Shown: positions 8,901 to 17,695 of the stretch, piece after piece
Position numbering within the stretch: position 1 is the stretch's first letter
Layout of the letters: each line of letters starts with the position of its first letter
Assembly: GCA_963733065.1 (NCBI GenBank)
Contig: CAVTBT010000002.1
Span: 186,001 to 250,000 of the forward strand
Length of the DNA stretch: 64,000 nt
From: CAVTBT01 sp963733065
Lineage (GTDB): Bacteria; Actinomycetota; Thermoleophilia; Gaiellales; Gaiellaceae
Reading direction: 5' to 3'
Position numbers and translations under genes: made by a program
Notes under the pieces: generated by a model
What the model saw: the letters and a program-made list of their open reading frames with translations, nothing else
Databases searched by the model: none
Told to the model about the DNA's origin: nothing

Positions 8901-9957
8901 CAGCGGCCGCCGCGACCGACTCGACGAGCTCGGGCTCGTCCAGGAGCGATCGGTCGTGGAGCAGCGCTGCGATCGGCCGTCCGTCGCGCTCGACGTACTT
9001 CGCGACGCGGTCGCCGCCGCCGTCGCGCATCGTGCGCCCCTCGGCGTTGACGTACCGCTCCTCCTCCGTGAGGTAGTAGGCGATGTCGAGCGTGGGGTCG
9101 TGGAGCGCGCGCGCGAGGGCGTCCCGGAGCTGGGTGCCGCTGCCCAGCTCGAGCAGCAGGTCGCCGGCGGCCGCCCGCGCGAGCCGTGCGCGGATCAGGC
9201 CGAGCATGAACGCGATCGGCACCGCCCCGAACGCGCCGAGGGCCACGAACTCGACCATCCGAGCCGCCCGCTCCGACACGATCTCGACCAGCGGCAGCAG
9301 GAGGAGCAGGACGAGGGTCGTGCCGGCCGTGAAGAGCACGCCGCCGAGCGCCCGCCGGTTGGCGGCGGTCGCCGCGCGCCAGCGCCGAAGGAGGATCACG
9401 AGTACCGACACCACGATCGCGACGGCGGCGGCGGTGCCGAGCACGACGACCACGTCGACCGCCGTCTGGTTCGACCACACCGTGATCGCGCTCTCCGGGC
9501 ACTCCCCGCCGCAGACCTCGTCCGATCCGCCGAGCAGCGCGAGCGCGAGCGCCTCCACGAAGGTGAGGGCGTAGGTCGCGCCGACGAGGATCCGTTGTCC
9601 GCGGGTCTGCAGCAAACCGCTCGGGTAGGCCAGGATCAGGTGGGCGAACGGGCCCCAGGCGAGGCTGCTGACGAGGAACCCGGCGGTGAAGATCCACGTG
9701 TTGTCGGCCGTGACGAGCGCGCCGAGCAGCCACGCGAACCCGGTCGCGGCCAGGAGCAGCCCGGTGCGATTCTCGGGGCGCTGCCAGATCGCGATGACAC
9801 CGCTCGTGATGAAGGACAGCGTCGCGGTGAGCAGCAACGCCGCGGTGGCCGCGCGGTCCTCCAGATGGTTGCTCTCGAGAATGAGGACGAGCGCGCCTGC
9901 AGACAGCGCGACGCCGGCAACCCAGACGCCCGCCAGCGCGAGTGGCCTGGCGCTCAC
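5971..9957 (-). CDS. Membrane-bound multi-PAS sensor histidine kinase (HisKA_3 type)
   Basis: A 1328-aa sensor kinase. Residues ~1-255 hold about eight membrane helices; ~265-360 form a GAF-like linker. Six PAS modules follow. The middle four are near-repeats of ~125 aa (ERLRAAIESSPVGIIEV, ERLRAAIESSPVAIVEV, ERLRAAIEASPVAIVEM, ARLRASLEASPVAIVEL), each ending in a PAC segment. The kinase core is HisKA_3 (RHRLERNLHDGAQQRLVAL, phospho-His in NLHDG) and HATPase_c (N-box TNVTKYA, G-boxes DDGVGGAD and GLRGLADRV). The NarL-family kinase type predicts a LuxR-HTH response regulator partner; 3174-4379 is the nearest such protein. The GTG start at 9957 overlaps the stop of the upstream receiver gene (GTGA). 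Confidence 0.9.
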   Translation of the reverse strand: MSARPLALAGVWVAGVALSAGALVLILESNHLEDRAATAALLLTATLSFITSGVIAIWQRPENRTGLLLAATGFAWLLGALVTADNTWIFTAGFLVSSLAWGPFAHLILAYPSGLLQTRGQRILVGATYALTFVEALALALLGGSDEVCGGECPESAITVWSNQTAVDVVVVLGTAAAVAIVVSVLVILLRRWRAATAANRRALGGVLFTAGTTLVLLLLLPLVEIVSERAARMVEFVALGAFGAVPIAFMLGLIRARLARAAAGDLLLELGSGTQLRDALARALHDPTLDIAYYLTEEERYVNAEGRTMRDGGGDRVAKYVERDGRPIAALLHDRSLLDEPELVESVAAAAALWLENERLQAELRSQYTFLLTVVHTAPSLLIVVDTLGRIQHFNRAVEIASGLDDPEQIKDRFFWEVFFDPEGREEIREQFEAAAPDFEPAEYEHSFTNARGEHLVIAWTSAPLRGEDGRVHRVIAGGVDITERKHQELELRANEERLRAAIESSPVGIIEVDLEGYVRTWNPTAEEMFGWTAEELSEGRVYLIPDEHREEFDELMARVHAGETVAGLETVRKRKDGSLVDVEVSSAPIRDSAGAVVGHMSIFVDITDRKRQELELRASEERLRAAIESSPVAIVEVGLDSGITSWNPAAEKIFGWTEEEATSGPLPMVPDDRLDEYYERVAEVRSGHSYTGHETVRRRKDGSLVDVAIASAPIQESAGAVIGHMALFVDITERKVRENALRESEERLRAAIEASPVAIVEMSLEDRVLAWNRAAERMFGWSAQEVVGETLPIVPPGDEDAARALNDRVEVGEVISGYEAKRRRRDGTDLDVEISAAPLRDSTGKVIGGMALYVDVSDRNQRESALRASEARLRASLEASPVAIVELAVDGSVLMWNPAAERMFGWTPEEVVGSPLPVVPERLRREYESLIGRLQGGEVLAGYETVRQTKSGMPIDVEISSAPIRDSDGTIVGYMSVYVDVTERKRRELEVQRERDFLDILADAVPSFLVVVDTEGRLVREGVNRAYMETFLWTAEETEGRSFFDLVAPDDGYNARMAIAAAANGVARTDLEGRWLRRDGETRTVAWTATPLLEARDIPLVLVTGADVTERVQQESEIRASRQRIVEAGDKARHRLERNLHDGAQQRLVALSITLRLAEAKLAEDAEGARQLLTASRDELSRAIDELRELARGIHPAVLTDRGLEAALEALTAKVPLPVEVTLPGERLPAPVEAAAYYLIAEALTNVTKYAAASSARVAVTRLDGTLTVEVADDGVGGADPAAGSGLRGLADRVAALDGTLVVESRPGEGTCVRAEIPVQEPALSK

Positions 9958-10304
9958 TCGACCAGAGCAGCCAGGGCCTGGCCCGAGAGCTCGGCCTTGG
10001 GGATGAAGCCTCGCGCGCCGCTCCGCTCGATCAGGTCGCCGTAGTCGGAGGCGTCCCTGCTCGAGACGAGCACGATTCTCGGCCGCGAGCCATTCGTGCC
10101 GCAGCCGGCGCAGACCTCGAAACCGTCCATGTCCGGGAGTTGTACGTCGAGGAGCACGACGTCAGGGCGGAGTCGCATCACCTGGGCGATCGCCGAGGAG
10201 CCGTCCTCCGCCTCGCCGACGACATCGAACCCCTCCGCTTCGAGGATCGCGCGTGCCGACGCGCGGAAGCTCGGGTGGTCGTCAACGATCAGGACGGTGG
10301 TCAT
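9954..10304 (-). CDS. Single-domain response regulator receiver (CheY-like)
   Basis: A 116-aa protein consisting only of a REC domain. It has the acidic pair in VLIVDDHPS, phosphoacceptor Asp in VVLLDVQLPDMDG, the Ser of VLVSSRD and Lys of GFIPKAEL. There is no output domain, so it acts by phosphotransfer or by protein contact. It is cotranscribed and translationally coupled with the multi-PAS kinase (its TGA overlaps the kinase GTG). It may therefore be a phosphate sink or an intermediate in a relay to the REC-LuxR protein at 3174-4379. Confidence 0.9.
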   Translation of the reverse strand: MTTVLIVDDHPSFRASARAILEAEGFDVVGEAEDGSSAIAQVMRLRPDVVLLDVQLPDMDGFEVCAGCGTNGSRPRIVLVSSRDASDYGDLIERSGARGFIPKAELSGQALAALVE

Positions 10305-10409
10305 CTGACTGAATCGTGGCAGAGGGCGGAACAGACGGTAGTGCGGTCAACCGAACTCTTTGCGGAGGATGCCCGCTGGGCTGAAGTCGCATGCACCGCA
10401 TCCCGCCCA

Positions 10410-11861
10410 CTAGGCCGGCACGGGCTCGCGCGCCTGGAGCGCCTGGCGCGCCTTCACCGCGAGCCAGAGCTCCATGCGCTGCGCAGGGTCGTCGGGATGG
10501 CGGTCCGTCTCGCGGCGGAGGCGGTCCATCCGGTAGCGGAGGGTGTGGCGATGAATGCCGAGGCGATCGGCGGCATCGCTCCAGCGGCACCCCGAGTCGA
10601 GCAGCGCCGTGAGCGACTCGACGAGCCAGGCGCTCTCGGCCGCCGGTCCGAGCACGCGGTCGACGAACGCCTCCAGCGACGCGCTGGGGAGTCCGAGCAG
10701 CAGCTCGAGCGAGCCGAGGTCGCGGTAGGACGCGACCGCGCCGGTGCCTGCATCCAGCGCCGCGCGCGCCTCGAGCAGGCTTCGTCCGAGCGCCCGGCCC
10801 GACGCCGGGCGGCCGACGCCGACACGCGTGCCGGGAGCGGCCCGTACGACCGCCGCCGCGACGGCGAGGGCATCCGACTCCTCCTCGGCAGCCAGCAGGA
10901 ACGCCGCGCGGTCGCGGCGGGCCGCCGACAGGTAGCGCGCGCCGCGAGAGTCGAGCTCGCGGGCGACGGCCAGCCGGGACGCCTCGGGCGTGTCGTCCTC
11001 ACCGCCGAGCGCGAGGAGCGCCGCATACGGCCTGCCCGGCTCCAGTCCGAACGCGGCCATGCGGCGCGCGAGCTCGCGGTCGTCCAGGCGGTCGTGCTCC
11101 AGATCCTCGAGCAGATCGCCTGCGAGCCGGAGCTCCGCTGCCGACACGGCGCGCCGGCGCGACAGCTCGAGTGCGAGCGCCGTCTGACCGTGGTGCAGCA
11201 CGAGCCGGTCCTCCTCCGTGAAGCCCCCGTTCGCCTTCGCCGCACGCAGGACGGCGATGTCGGCGCCCGCGACCACCGGCAGCTCGAGCCCGTCATCGAA
11301 CGACAGCCGCCCACCGCCGTGACGCTCGACCACCACCCTGCCGGCCTCGTCGACGAGCGCGAGGGAGCACCCGACGCTGTCGCACAGCACCGCGATCAGC
11401 GTCTGCAGCCCTCCGCCCTCGAGCACCGTCTGCGCGAGCCGCTCGTGCACGGCGAGCGCCCGCGTCACGCGATCGAGCTCCTCGTTCGCGAGGTGCGTTG
11501 CGACTGCCTTGGTGAGCGCGATGAACGGCACCTCGTACGGCACGGTCACGACCGGGAACCCGAGCCGGTCGGCTTCCGCCACGAGTGCCGGCGGCGCCTC
11601 CGGAAAGCCGAAGCCGACGCCGAACGCGAGGCCGGCGAGGCCGTGCTCGGAGAGCCGGCTCACGTAGTCGCGCTGCGTGCGGCCCGATCCGCCGATGCCC
11701 AGCCCGGTCGTGATCAGCAGCTCGCCGCCCTCGAGCCACGGCGTCGGGTCGCCGAGCTCGGAGACGTGCAGCCACCGCACCTCGTTCCCGAGCCCGTCGG
11801 CTCCTGCGGCGACAGTGAGCGAGAGCTCCGGCAGGACTGCGATGTCGCCGACGGTGAGCAT
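10410..11861 (-). CDS. PucR-family transcriptional regulator
   Basis: A 483-aa regulator. Residues 1-125 match the PucR N-terminal ligand domain (MLTVGDIAVLPELSL, WLEGGELLITTG). The centre is a degenerate GGDEF-like region. The C-terminus is the PucR/CdaR helix-turn-helix (AADRLGIHRHTLRYRMDRL). Family members control purine, GABA, polyamine or amino-acid degradation genes in response to the substrate. It is divergent from the aminotransferase/polyamine importer operon starting at 12013, which is its likely target. The 151-bp gap between them (11862-12012) should hold the shared promoters; I see no clear long inverted repeat there. Confidence 0.9.
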   Translation of the reverse strand: MLTVGDIAVLPELSLTVAAGADGLGNEVRWLHVSELGDPTPWLEGGELLITTGLGIGGSGRTQRDYVSRLSEHGLAGLAFGVGFGFPEAPPALVAEADRLGFPVVTVPYEVPFIALTKAVATHLANEELDRVTRALAVHERLAQTVLEGGGLQTLIAVLCDSVGCSLALVDEAGRVVVERHGGGRLSFDDGLELPVVAGADIAVLRAAKANGGFTEEDRLVLHHGQTALALELSRRRAVSAAELRLAGDLLEDLEHDRLDDRELARRMAAFGLEPGRPYAALLALGGEDDTPEASRLAVARELDSRGARYLSAARRDRAAFLLAAEEESDALAVAAAVVRAAPGTRVGVGRPASGRALGRSLLEARAALDAGTGAVASYRDLGSLELLLGLPSASLEAFVDRVLGPAAESAWLVESLTALLDSGCRWSDAADRLGIHRHTLRYRMDRLRRETDRHPDDPAQRMELWLAVKARQALQAREPVPA

Positions 11862-12012
11862 TTGGACGCGGGGGCCAAGACGCTACTCCCGCGGCCCGGG
11901 TCAGGCAAGGCTGCAGAACAGGCGAATTTGGCCGCGGTGTCCAAGCAAGCGTCCAGAGCACTGCCGGACGGGCCATTGATCGCCGGAAAGCCGCTGGGAG
12001 ACAATCGACGCG

Positions 12013-13291
12013 GTGTCCCTGCAGGAGCAGACGCGCGGCGCTCGCGTGATCGCCGACCGCGAGCGGTACGTCGCGCGCGGCGTCTCGACGCCGCGCCTCG
12101 TCGTCGGCGGCGCCGACGGCTCGCGCATCGAGGACGTCGACGGCCGGACGTTCGTCGACTTCGCCGGAGGGATCGGCTGCCAGAACACTGGCCACGGCTT
12201 CGGACCGGTCGTCGCCGCGATCCACGAGCAGGTCGACCGCTTCCTGCACCAGTGCTTCATGGTCGGCACGTACGAGCCGTACGTCGAGGTGTGCCGGCGC
12301 CTGGCCGCCCTCTCGCCGTGCCGCGGGCGCAGACCAGAAGTCGCTGCTCGTCAACTCCGGCGCCGAGGCGATCGAGAACGCCGTGAAGGTGGCACGAGCC
12401 GCGACGGGGCGGCCCGCGGTCGTCGTGTTCGACGGCGGCTTCCACGGCCGGACGCTCCTGACGATGACCATGACCAGCAAGGTCGTGCCGTACAAGCGCG
12501 GCTTCGGCCCGTTCGCGCCCGAGGTATACGCGGCTCCGGCGCCGTATCCGTACCGCGGGATCTCGACCGACGACGCGATTGCGGGCCTCGAGCGGCTGTT
12601 CAAGGCGCAGGTCGACCCGGCGACGGTGGCCTGCGCGGTGCTCGAGCCCGTGCAGGGCGAGGGCGGCTTCGTGCCGATGCCGCCCGAGTTCCCCGGCCGG
12701 TTCACCGAGCTCCTCGACCGACACGGCATCCTCTGGGTGAACGACGAGGTGCAGTCCGGGGTCGGGCGCACCGGCCCGGTCTGGGCGATCGAGCACTACG
12801 ACGGCGCCGAGCCGGATCTGCTCGTCTCCGGCAAGTCGCTCGGCGGCGGCCTGCCGCTCGCGGGCGTCACCGGCCGCGCCGAGCTCATGGACGCCGTCAG
12901 TCCCGGCGGGCTCGGCGGCACGTTCGGCGGCAACCCGGTGTCGTGCGCCGCGGCCTCCGTCGTGCTCGATACGGTGGCCGATCCTGCTTTCCGGGCCGCC
13001 GCCGAGGCGCTCGGCGCACGGCTGCGCGACCACCTCGACGCGTTGGCGTCGCGCCGCGCCGAGATCGGCGACGTGCGAGGCCTCGGGCCGATGCTCGCGT
13101 TCGAGTTCGTCGAGCGCAGCCCGGACCGGGCGAACGCCGTGGTCGCCGCGGCATTCGAGCGCGGGCTGCTCCTGCTCTCCTGCGGACTCCACGGCAACGT
13201 CGTCCGGCTCCTGCCGCCGCTGACGATCGCGGACGAGGATCTCGAGCGCGGGCTCGAGCTGCTGGAGGAGTCGCTTGACGCAGGCGGCTGA
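12013..13291 (+). pseudogene. GABA/polyamine-type class III aminotransferase, frameshifted
   Basis: The protein reads well in one frame from the GTG at 12013 to about 12315 (RTFVDFAGGIGCQNTGHGFG, ending RLAALSPC). It then continues in the next frame (+1) from about 12330 (ADQKSLLVNSGAEAIENAVK) to the stop at 13289-13291. Both halves together make one ~425-aa class III aminotransferase. The PLP lysine is in LLVSGKSLGGGLPLAG, the PLP aspartate in WVNDEVQSG. The break lies in a GC run near 12318-12332 and looks like one extra base. It is either a pseudogene or a sequence error. The enzyme would remove the amino group from GABA or putrescine-derived substrates, matching the importer genes that follow with a 17-base overlap. 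Confidence 0.8.
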
Positions 13292-14312
13292 GGCGATCCA
13301 CGGGCCGGATGTCCGGCTCGCCGGGCTGCGCAAGCACTACGGGGACGTGGCAGCGGTCGACGGCATCGACCTCGAGATCGGGCGCGGCGAGTTCTTCACG
13401 CTGCTCGGCCCGTCGGGCTCGGGGAAGACGACGACGTTGCGCGTGATCGCCGGCTTCGAGCGTCCCGACGAGGGGACGGTCGAGCTCCGCGGCCGCGACG
13501 TCTCGGGCCTTCCACCGTACGCGCGCGACGTGAACACCGTCTTCCAGGACTACGCGCTCTTCCCGCACATGACCGTGGAGGACAACGTCGAGTACGGCCT
13601 GCGGGTGAAGAAGGTGCCCCGTGGCGAGCGGCGGCGGCGCGCGGCCGAGGCGCTGGAGCTGGTGCAGCTCGGCAGCCTCGGCGGCCGCAAGCCTGCGCAG
13701 CTCTCCGGTGGCCAGCGGCAGCGGGTCGCGCTCGCGCGCGCGATCGTCAACAGGCCGCAGGTGCTGCTGCTCGACGAGCCGCTCGGCGCGCTCGACCTCA
13801 AGCTGCGCCAGGACATGCAGGTGGAGCTGAAACGCATCCAGCAGGACGTCGGCATTACGTTCGTCTACGTGACGCACGACCAGGAAGAGGCGCTCACCAT
13901 GAGCGACCGGCTCGCCGTCTTCAACCGCGGCCGCATCGAGCAGATCGGCTCGCCGTCCGAGGTGTACGAGCATCCCGCGAGCGAGTTCATCGCTGGGTTC
14001 GTCGGCGTCTCGAACGTGCTGGAGCGGGACGGCCGGCGCTTCACGGTGCGGCCCGAGAAGATCCATCTGCTCGACGAGGGCGCCGCCGGAGACCCGGGCG
14101 CACACAGCGAGCGCGGTCGGGTCCGAGACGTCGTCTACGTCGGCATGGTGACGCGGTATGCGGTCGAGCTCGATCAGGGGGGCGTGCTGCAGGTCGTTCG
14201 CCAGAACCTCGAGACGACGTCGGCCGACGTCGTGGAGAGCAAAGGGCGTCGCGTCCGGCTGGAGTGGCGGCCGGAGCAGACGTCCGCAATCGAGACGGAG
14301 GAATACGAATGA
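13275..14312 (+). CDS. potA: Spermidine/putrescine ABC transporter, ATP-binding subunit
   Basis: A 345-aa ATPase. It has Walker A GPSGSGKTTT, Q-loop FQDYALFPH, signature LSGGQRQRVALARA, Walker B VLLLDEPLGALD and H-loop VTHDQEEAL, then a C-terminal TOBE-like region of ~90 aa. It energises uptake by the permeases at 15542-17277. Start is TTG at 13275, inside the end of the aminotransferase gene. The next gene starts inside its stop codon (ATGA). Gene order aminotransferase-potA-potD-potB-potC points to uptake and catabolism of polyamines. Substrate choice within that group is inferred. Confidence 0.9.
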   Translation: MTQAAEAIHGPDVRLAGLRKHYGDVAAVDGIDLEIGRGEFFTLLGPSGSGKTTTLRVIAGFERPDEGTVELRGRDVSGLPPYARDVNTVFQDYALFPHMTVEDNVEYGLRVKKVPRGERRRRAAEALELVQLGSLGGRKPAQLSGGQRQRVALARAIVNRPQVLLLDEPLGALDLKLRQDMQVELKRIQQDVGITFVYVTHDQEEALTMSDRLAVFNRGRIEQIGSPSEVYEHPASEFIAGFVGVSNVLERDGRRFTVRPEKIHLLDEGAAGDPGAHSERGRVRDVVYVGMVTRYAVELDQGGVLQVVRQNLETTSADVVESKGRRVRLEWRPEQTSAIETEEYE

Positions 14313-15541
14313 CGCAACGGAGGAAGCGCGCCGGTCTCTGGGCGGCACTGGCCCTGACGGTCGGCGTGCTCTCGTTCCTCGCCGCCGGCTGCGGCGGCGA
14401 CGACGACGAAGGCGAGGCCGGCGGTGCGACGACCGCCCCGACCACGACGGAGGCGCAGGCGCCGGAGGGAATGATGCAGGAGCTCGGCGCCGGCGAGGGC
14501 CGGGTCGACCTGATCGCGTGGGCAGGCTACGTCGAGGACGGTTCCACCGATCCGAAGGTCGACTGGGTGACCGACTTCGAGAAGGAGACGGGCTGCCAGG
14601 TCAACGTGAAGCTCGGCAACACGTCCGACGAGATGGTGACGCTCATGCGCACCGGCAACTACGACGGCGTGTCGGCCTCGGGTGACGCAACGCTCCGGCT
14701 CATCGCCGGCGGCGACGTCGCGCCCGTCAACACCGATCTGATCCCGAACTACGCCGACGTGTTCGCCGGCCTGAAGGATCAGCCGCACAACTCGGTCGAC
14801 GGCCAGATGTACGGCGTGCCGCACGGCCGCGGCGCCAACCTGCTCATGTGGCGCACGGACCTGGTCTCCCCGGCGCCCGACAGCTGGGGCGTCGTCTTCG
14901 ACGAGAACTCGCCGTACAAGGGCAAGGTGACCGCGTACGACAGCCCGATCTACATCGCCGACGCGGCGCTCTACCTGAAGGCGACCCAGCCTGACCTGAA
15001 CATCGACAACGTCTACGAGCTCGACGACACGCAGTTCCAGGCAGCCGTCGACCTGCTCAAGAAGCAGCGGGAGATCGTCGGCGAGTACTGGTCCGACTAC
15101 ACCAAGGAGCAGGCGGCGTTCGCTGCCGGCAACTCCGTGCTCGGCACGACGTGGCAGGTGATCGCGAACCTGCTCGAGGCCGACAAGGTGAAGATCTCCA
15201 CCACCCTGCCGAAGGAAGGCTCGACCGGCTGGTCGGACACCTGGATGATCTCCAAGACTGCCGAGCATCCGAACTGCATGTACATGTGGATGAACCACAT
15301 CATCTCGCCCGAGGCCAACGCGGCCGTGGCCGAGTGGTTCGGTGAGGCGCCCTCGAACAAGAAGTCGTGCGCGCTCACCGCGGTGAAGAACCACTGCACG
15401 ATCTTCCACGCGGAGGACGAGGCGTACTTCGAGAAGGTCGCGTACTGGACGACCCCCGAGAAGGACTGCGGCGACAGCCGCGGCGAGGTCTGCAAGGACT
15501 ACTCGGAGTGGGTGCAGGCATGGACGGAGATCAAAGGCTGA
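14309..15541 (+). CDS. potD: Polyamine ABC transporter substrate-binding lipoprotein
   Basis: A 410-aa PotD/PotF-type periplasmic binding protein. It begins with a basic stretch, a hydrophobic helix and the lipobox LAAGC, so it is anchored to the outer face of the membrane. An acidic, Thr-rich linker follows, then the binding fold (VDLIAWAGYVEDGS, YGVPHGRGANLLMW). The ATG at 14309 overlaps the potA stop and is preceded by GGAGGAA. Ten or so cysteines near the C-terminus are more than usual for the family and may form disulfides. Confidence 0.9.
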   Translation: MTQRRKRAGLWAALALTVGVLSFLAAGCGGDDDEGEAGGATTAPTTTEAQAPEGMMQELGAGEGRVDLIAWAGYVEDGSTDPKVDWVTDFEKETGCQVNVKLGNTSDEMVTLMRTGNYDGVSASGDATLRLIAGGDVAPVNTDLIPNYADVFAGLKDQPHNSVDGQMYGVPHGRGANLLMWRTDLVSPAPDSWGVVFDENSPYKGKVTAYDSPIYIADAALYLKATQPDLNIDNVYELDDTQFQAAVDLLKKQREIVGEYWSDYTKEQAAFAAGNSVLGTTWQVIANLLEADKVKISTTLPKEGSTGWSDTWMISKTAEHPNCMYMWMNHIISPEANAAVAEWFGEAPSNKKSCALTAVKNHCTIFHAEDEAYFEKVAYWTTPEKDCGDSRGEVCKDYSEWVQAWTEIKG

Positions 15542-16450
15542 TTGACCTCGGTCTCTGATTCGCTGGAGGCGCCGCCCCGCCGCGGAGCGGGGCGGCGCCT
15601 CTCGTCCTTCTTGCACCGCCATCCCCGCCTGCAGGTCGGCGGGCTGCTCGCCGCCCCGATCGCCTGGCTCGGGATCGCGTACCTCGGCTCGCTGGTCGTC
15701 CTGTTCGTCGCCGCGTTCTGGCGGCTCGACCCGTTCACCGCCGAGGTCGTCCACGACTACGGCTTCCAGAACTTCGAGCTGCTCTGGGAGAGCGACGTCT
15801 ACCGTACGATCGCGTTCCGCACGATCGGCGTCGCCGCGCTCGTGACGCTCATCGACGCGGTGCTGGCCTTCCCGATCGCGTACTACATGGCGAAGGTGGC
15901 CTCATCGCGCGTCCGGGCAGTGCTCGTGATCGCGGTCCTGACGCCGCTCTGGGCGAGCTACGTCGTCAAGGTCTATGCCTGGCGGATCATCCTGCAGGAG
16001 AACGGGCCGCTGAACTGGCTGCTCGATCCTTTCGGGCTCTCCGGGCCCGGCTTCGGGACGACGGCCGGCGTGATCGTCTTCTCGTACCTGTGGCTGCCGT
16101 TCATGATCCTGCCGGTCTACGCCGGGCTCGAGCGGATCCCGGACTCGCTGCTCGAGGCGTCCTCCGACCTCGGCGCGCGGTCTTGGCGGACGTTCCTGCG
16201 CGTCGTGCTGCCGCAGGCGTTCCCGGCCGTCGTCGCCGGCTCGATCTTCACCTTCTCGCTGACGCTCGGCGACTACATCACGCCGGGGCTCGTCATGGCC
16301 GGCAACCAGTTCATCGGCAACGTCGTCTACGCGAACGTCGGCGTGGCGAACAACCTGCCGCTCGCGGCCGCGTTCGCGACGGTGCCCGTCATCGTCATGA
16401 TCGTCTACCTCGCGCTCGCCAAGCGAATGGGCGCGTTCGACAGCCTGTGA
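15542..16450 (+). CDS. potB: Polyamine ABC transporter permease, PotB type
   Basis: A 302-aa inner-membrane permease with about six helices and the ABC permease EAA loop (LEASSDLGARSWRTFLRVVLPQ). It follows the potD stop directly with a TTG at 15542; the first ~35 residues are basic and could be shortened by a later start. The stop overlaps the potC GTG (GTGA). It forms the membrane channel with PotC. Confidence 0.9.
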   Translation: MTSVSDSLEAPPRRGAGRRLSSFLHRHPRLQVGGLLAAPIAWLGIAYLGSLVVLFVAAFWRLDPFTAEVVHDYGFQNFELLWESDVYRTIAFRTIGVAALVTLIDAVLAFPIAYYMAKVASSRVRAVLVIAVLTPLWASYVVKVYAWRIILQENGPLNWLLDPFGLSGPGFGTTAGVIVFSYLWLPFMILPVYAGLERIPDSLLEASSDLGARSWRTFLRVVLPQAFPAVVAGSIFTFSLTLGDYITPGLVMAGNQFIGNVVYANVGVANNLPLAAAFATVPVIVMIVYLALAKRMGAFDSL

Positions 16451-17277
16451 ACGAGGGTCCGGCAACGAGGTGGGCGTTGCGGGTCCTGACCGCGCTCACG
16501 CTGGCGTTCATCTACGTGCCGCTCGTCGTCGTCGGTGTGTACGCCTTCAACGAGAGCCGCATCCAGTCGTGGCCGATCCAGGGCTTCACGCTGGACTGGT
16601 TCGGCCGTGCGATCGACAACCCCGGTGCACGGGACGCCCTGCTGCAGTCGCTCAAGGCCGCGCTCGGCGCCACGCTCCTTGCGCTCGTGCTCGGCACGCT
16701 CGCCTCGCTCGCGGTCGCTCGCTATTCGTTCTTCGGCCGGAACGTCGTCTCGTTCCTCGTCGTGCTGCCGATTGCGCTGCCGGGAATCGTGACCGGCATG
16801 GCGCTCAACGCGACGTTCCGCAACCTGCCGGACCCGTTCGGCGTCGAGCTCGGCCTGTTCACGATCATCGTCGGACACGCCACCTTCTGCATCGTCGTCA
16901 TCTACAACAACACCGTCGCGCGCCTGCGGCGCACGTCCGCCTCGCTGGAGGAGGCTTCCGCAGATCTCGGGGCCGACACCTGGCAGACCTTCCGCCACGT
17001 CACCTTCCCGCAGCTGCGAACCGCGCTCCTGGCGGGCGGGCTGCTCGCGTTCGCGCTCTCGTTCGACGAGGTGATCGTGACGACCTTCACGGCGGGTCCG
17101 GACCAGACGCTGCCGATCTGGATCCTCAGCAACATCTCGCGTCCGAACCAGCTGCCGATCGTGAACGTCGTCGCGGTGTTCGTGATCGTGCTCTCGATCA
17201 TCCCCGTGTGGATTGCGGTGCGCCTGTCGAGCGACACGGCGCGCGGCGCGGCGCCGGGCGCCGCCGGCGCGCGCTAG
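16447..17277 (+). CDS. potC: Polyamine ABC transporter permease, PotC type
   Basis: A 276-aa permease with six predicted helices. Its EAA loop reads LEEASADLGADTWQTFRHV. The tail FALSFDEVIVTTFTAGP is typical of PotC proteins. The GTG at 16447 overlaps the potB stop, giving tight coupling. The C-terminus is Ala/Gly-rich and probably disordered. It is the last gene of the operon. Confidence 0.9.
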   Translation: MNEGPATRWALRVLTALTLAFIYVPLVVVGVYAFNESRIQSWPIQGFTLDWFGRAIDNPGARDALLQSLKAALGATLLALVLGTLASLAVARYSFFGRNVVSFLVVLPIALPGIVTGMALNATFRNLPDPFGVELGLFTIIVGHATFCIVVIYNNTVARLRRTSASLEEASADLGADTWQTFRHVTFPQLRTALLAGGLLAFALSFDEVIVTTFTAGPDQTLPIWILSNISRPNQLPIVNVVAVFVIVLSIIPVWIAVRLSSDTARGAAPGAAGAR

Positions 17278-17290
17278 CGAGAATGCCGCC

Positions 17291-17695
17291 GTGCGGGTCT
17301 CCGCCAAGGTCGACTACGCGCTGCGCGCGTGCCTGGAGCTCGCCGCGGCGCCTCCAGGCCCGGTCAAGGGCGAACGCGTCGCGACCGCGCAGGGCATCCC
17401 GGGCAAGTTCCTCGAGAACATCCTGCTCGACCTCCGCCACGCCGGCATCGTCGGCAGCCAGCGTGGGGCGGAGGGCGGCTACTTCCTGGCGCGGCCCGCT
17501 GCCGAGATCAGCGTCGCCGACGTGATCCGCGCCGTCGAGGGGCCGATCGCGAGCGTTCGCGGCGTCCGTCCGGACGAGGTCGAGTACGAGGGTGCGGCGA
17601 CGGCGCTGCGCGACACGTGGCTCGAGCTGCGCGGTGCCATGCGCGGCGTGCTCGAGGAGACCTCGCTCGCCGTCCTCGTGGAACGGGCGCGCTAG
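17291..17695 (+). CDS. Rrf2-family transcriptional regulator
   Basis: A 134-aa winged-helix regulator (VRVSAKVDYALRACLELA, KFLENILLDLRHAGIV, QRGAEGGYFLARP). The three cysteines that hold the iron-sulfur cluster in IscR-type members are absent; this resembles the cluster-free CymR-type branch, which controls cysteine and sulfur genes. That fits its position: it converges on the sulfate importer operon and its stop overlaps the cysA stop by four bases. Start is GTG at 17291, 13 bases after potC. Control of the sulfur genes is an inference. Confidence 0.8.
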   Translation: MRVSAKVDYALRACLELAAAPPGPVKGERVATAQGIPGKFLENILLDLRHAGIVGSQRGAEGGYFLARPAAEISVADVIRAVEGPIASVRGVRPDEVEYEGAATALRDTWLELRGAMRGVLEETSLAVLVERAR

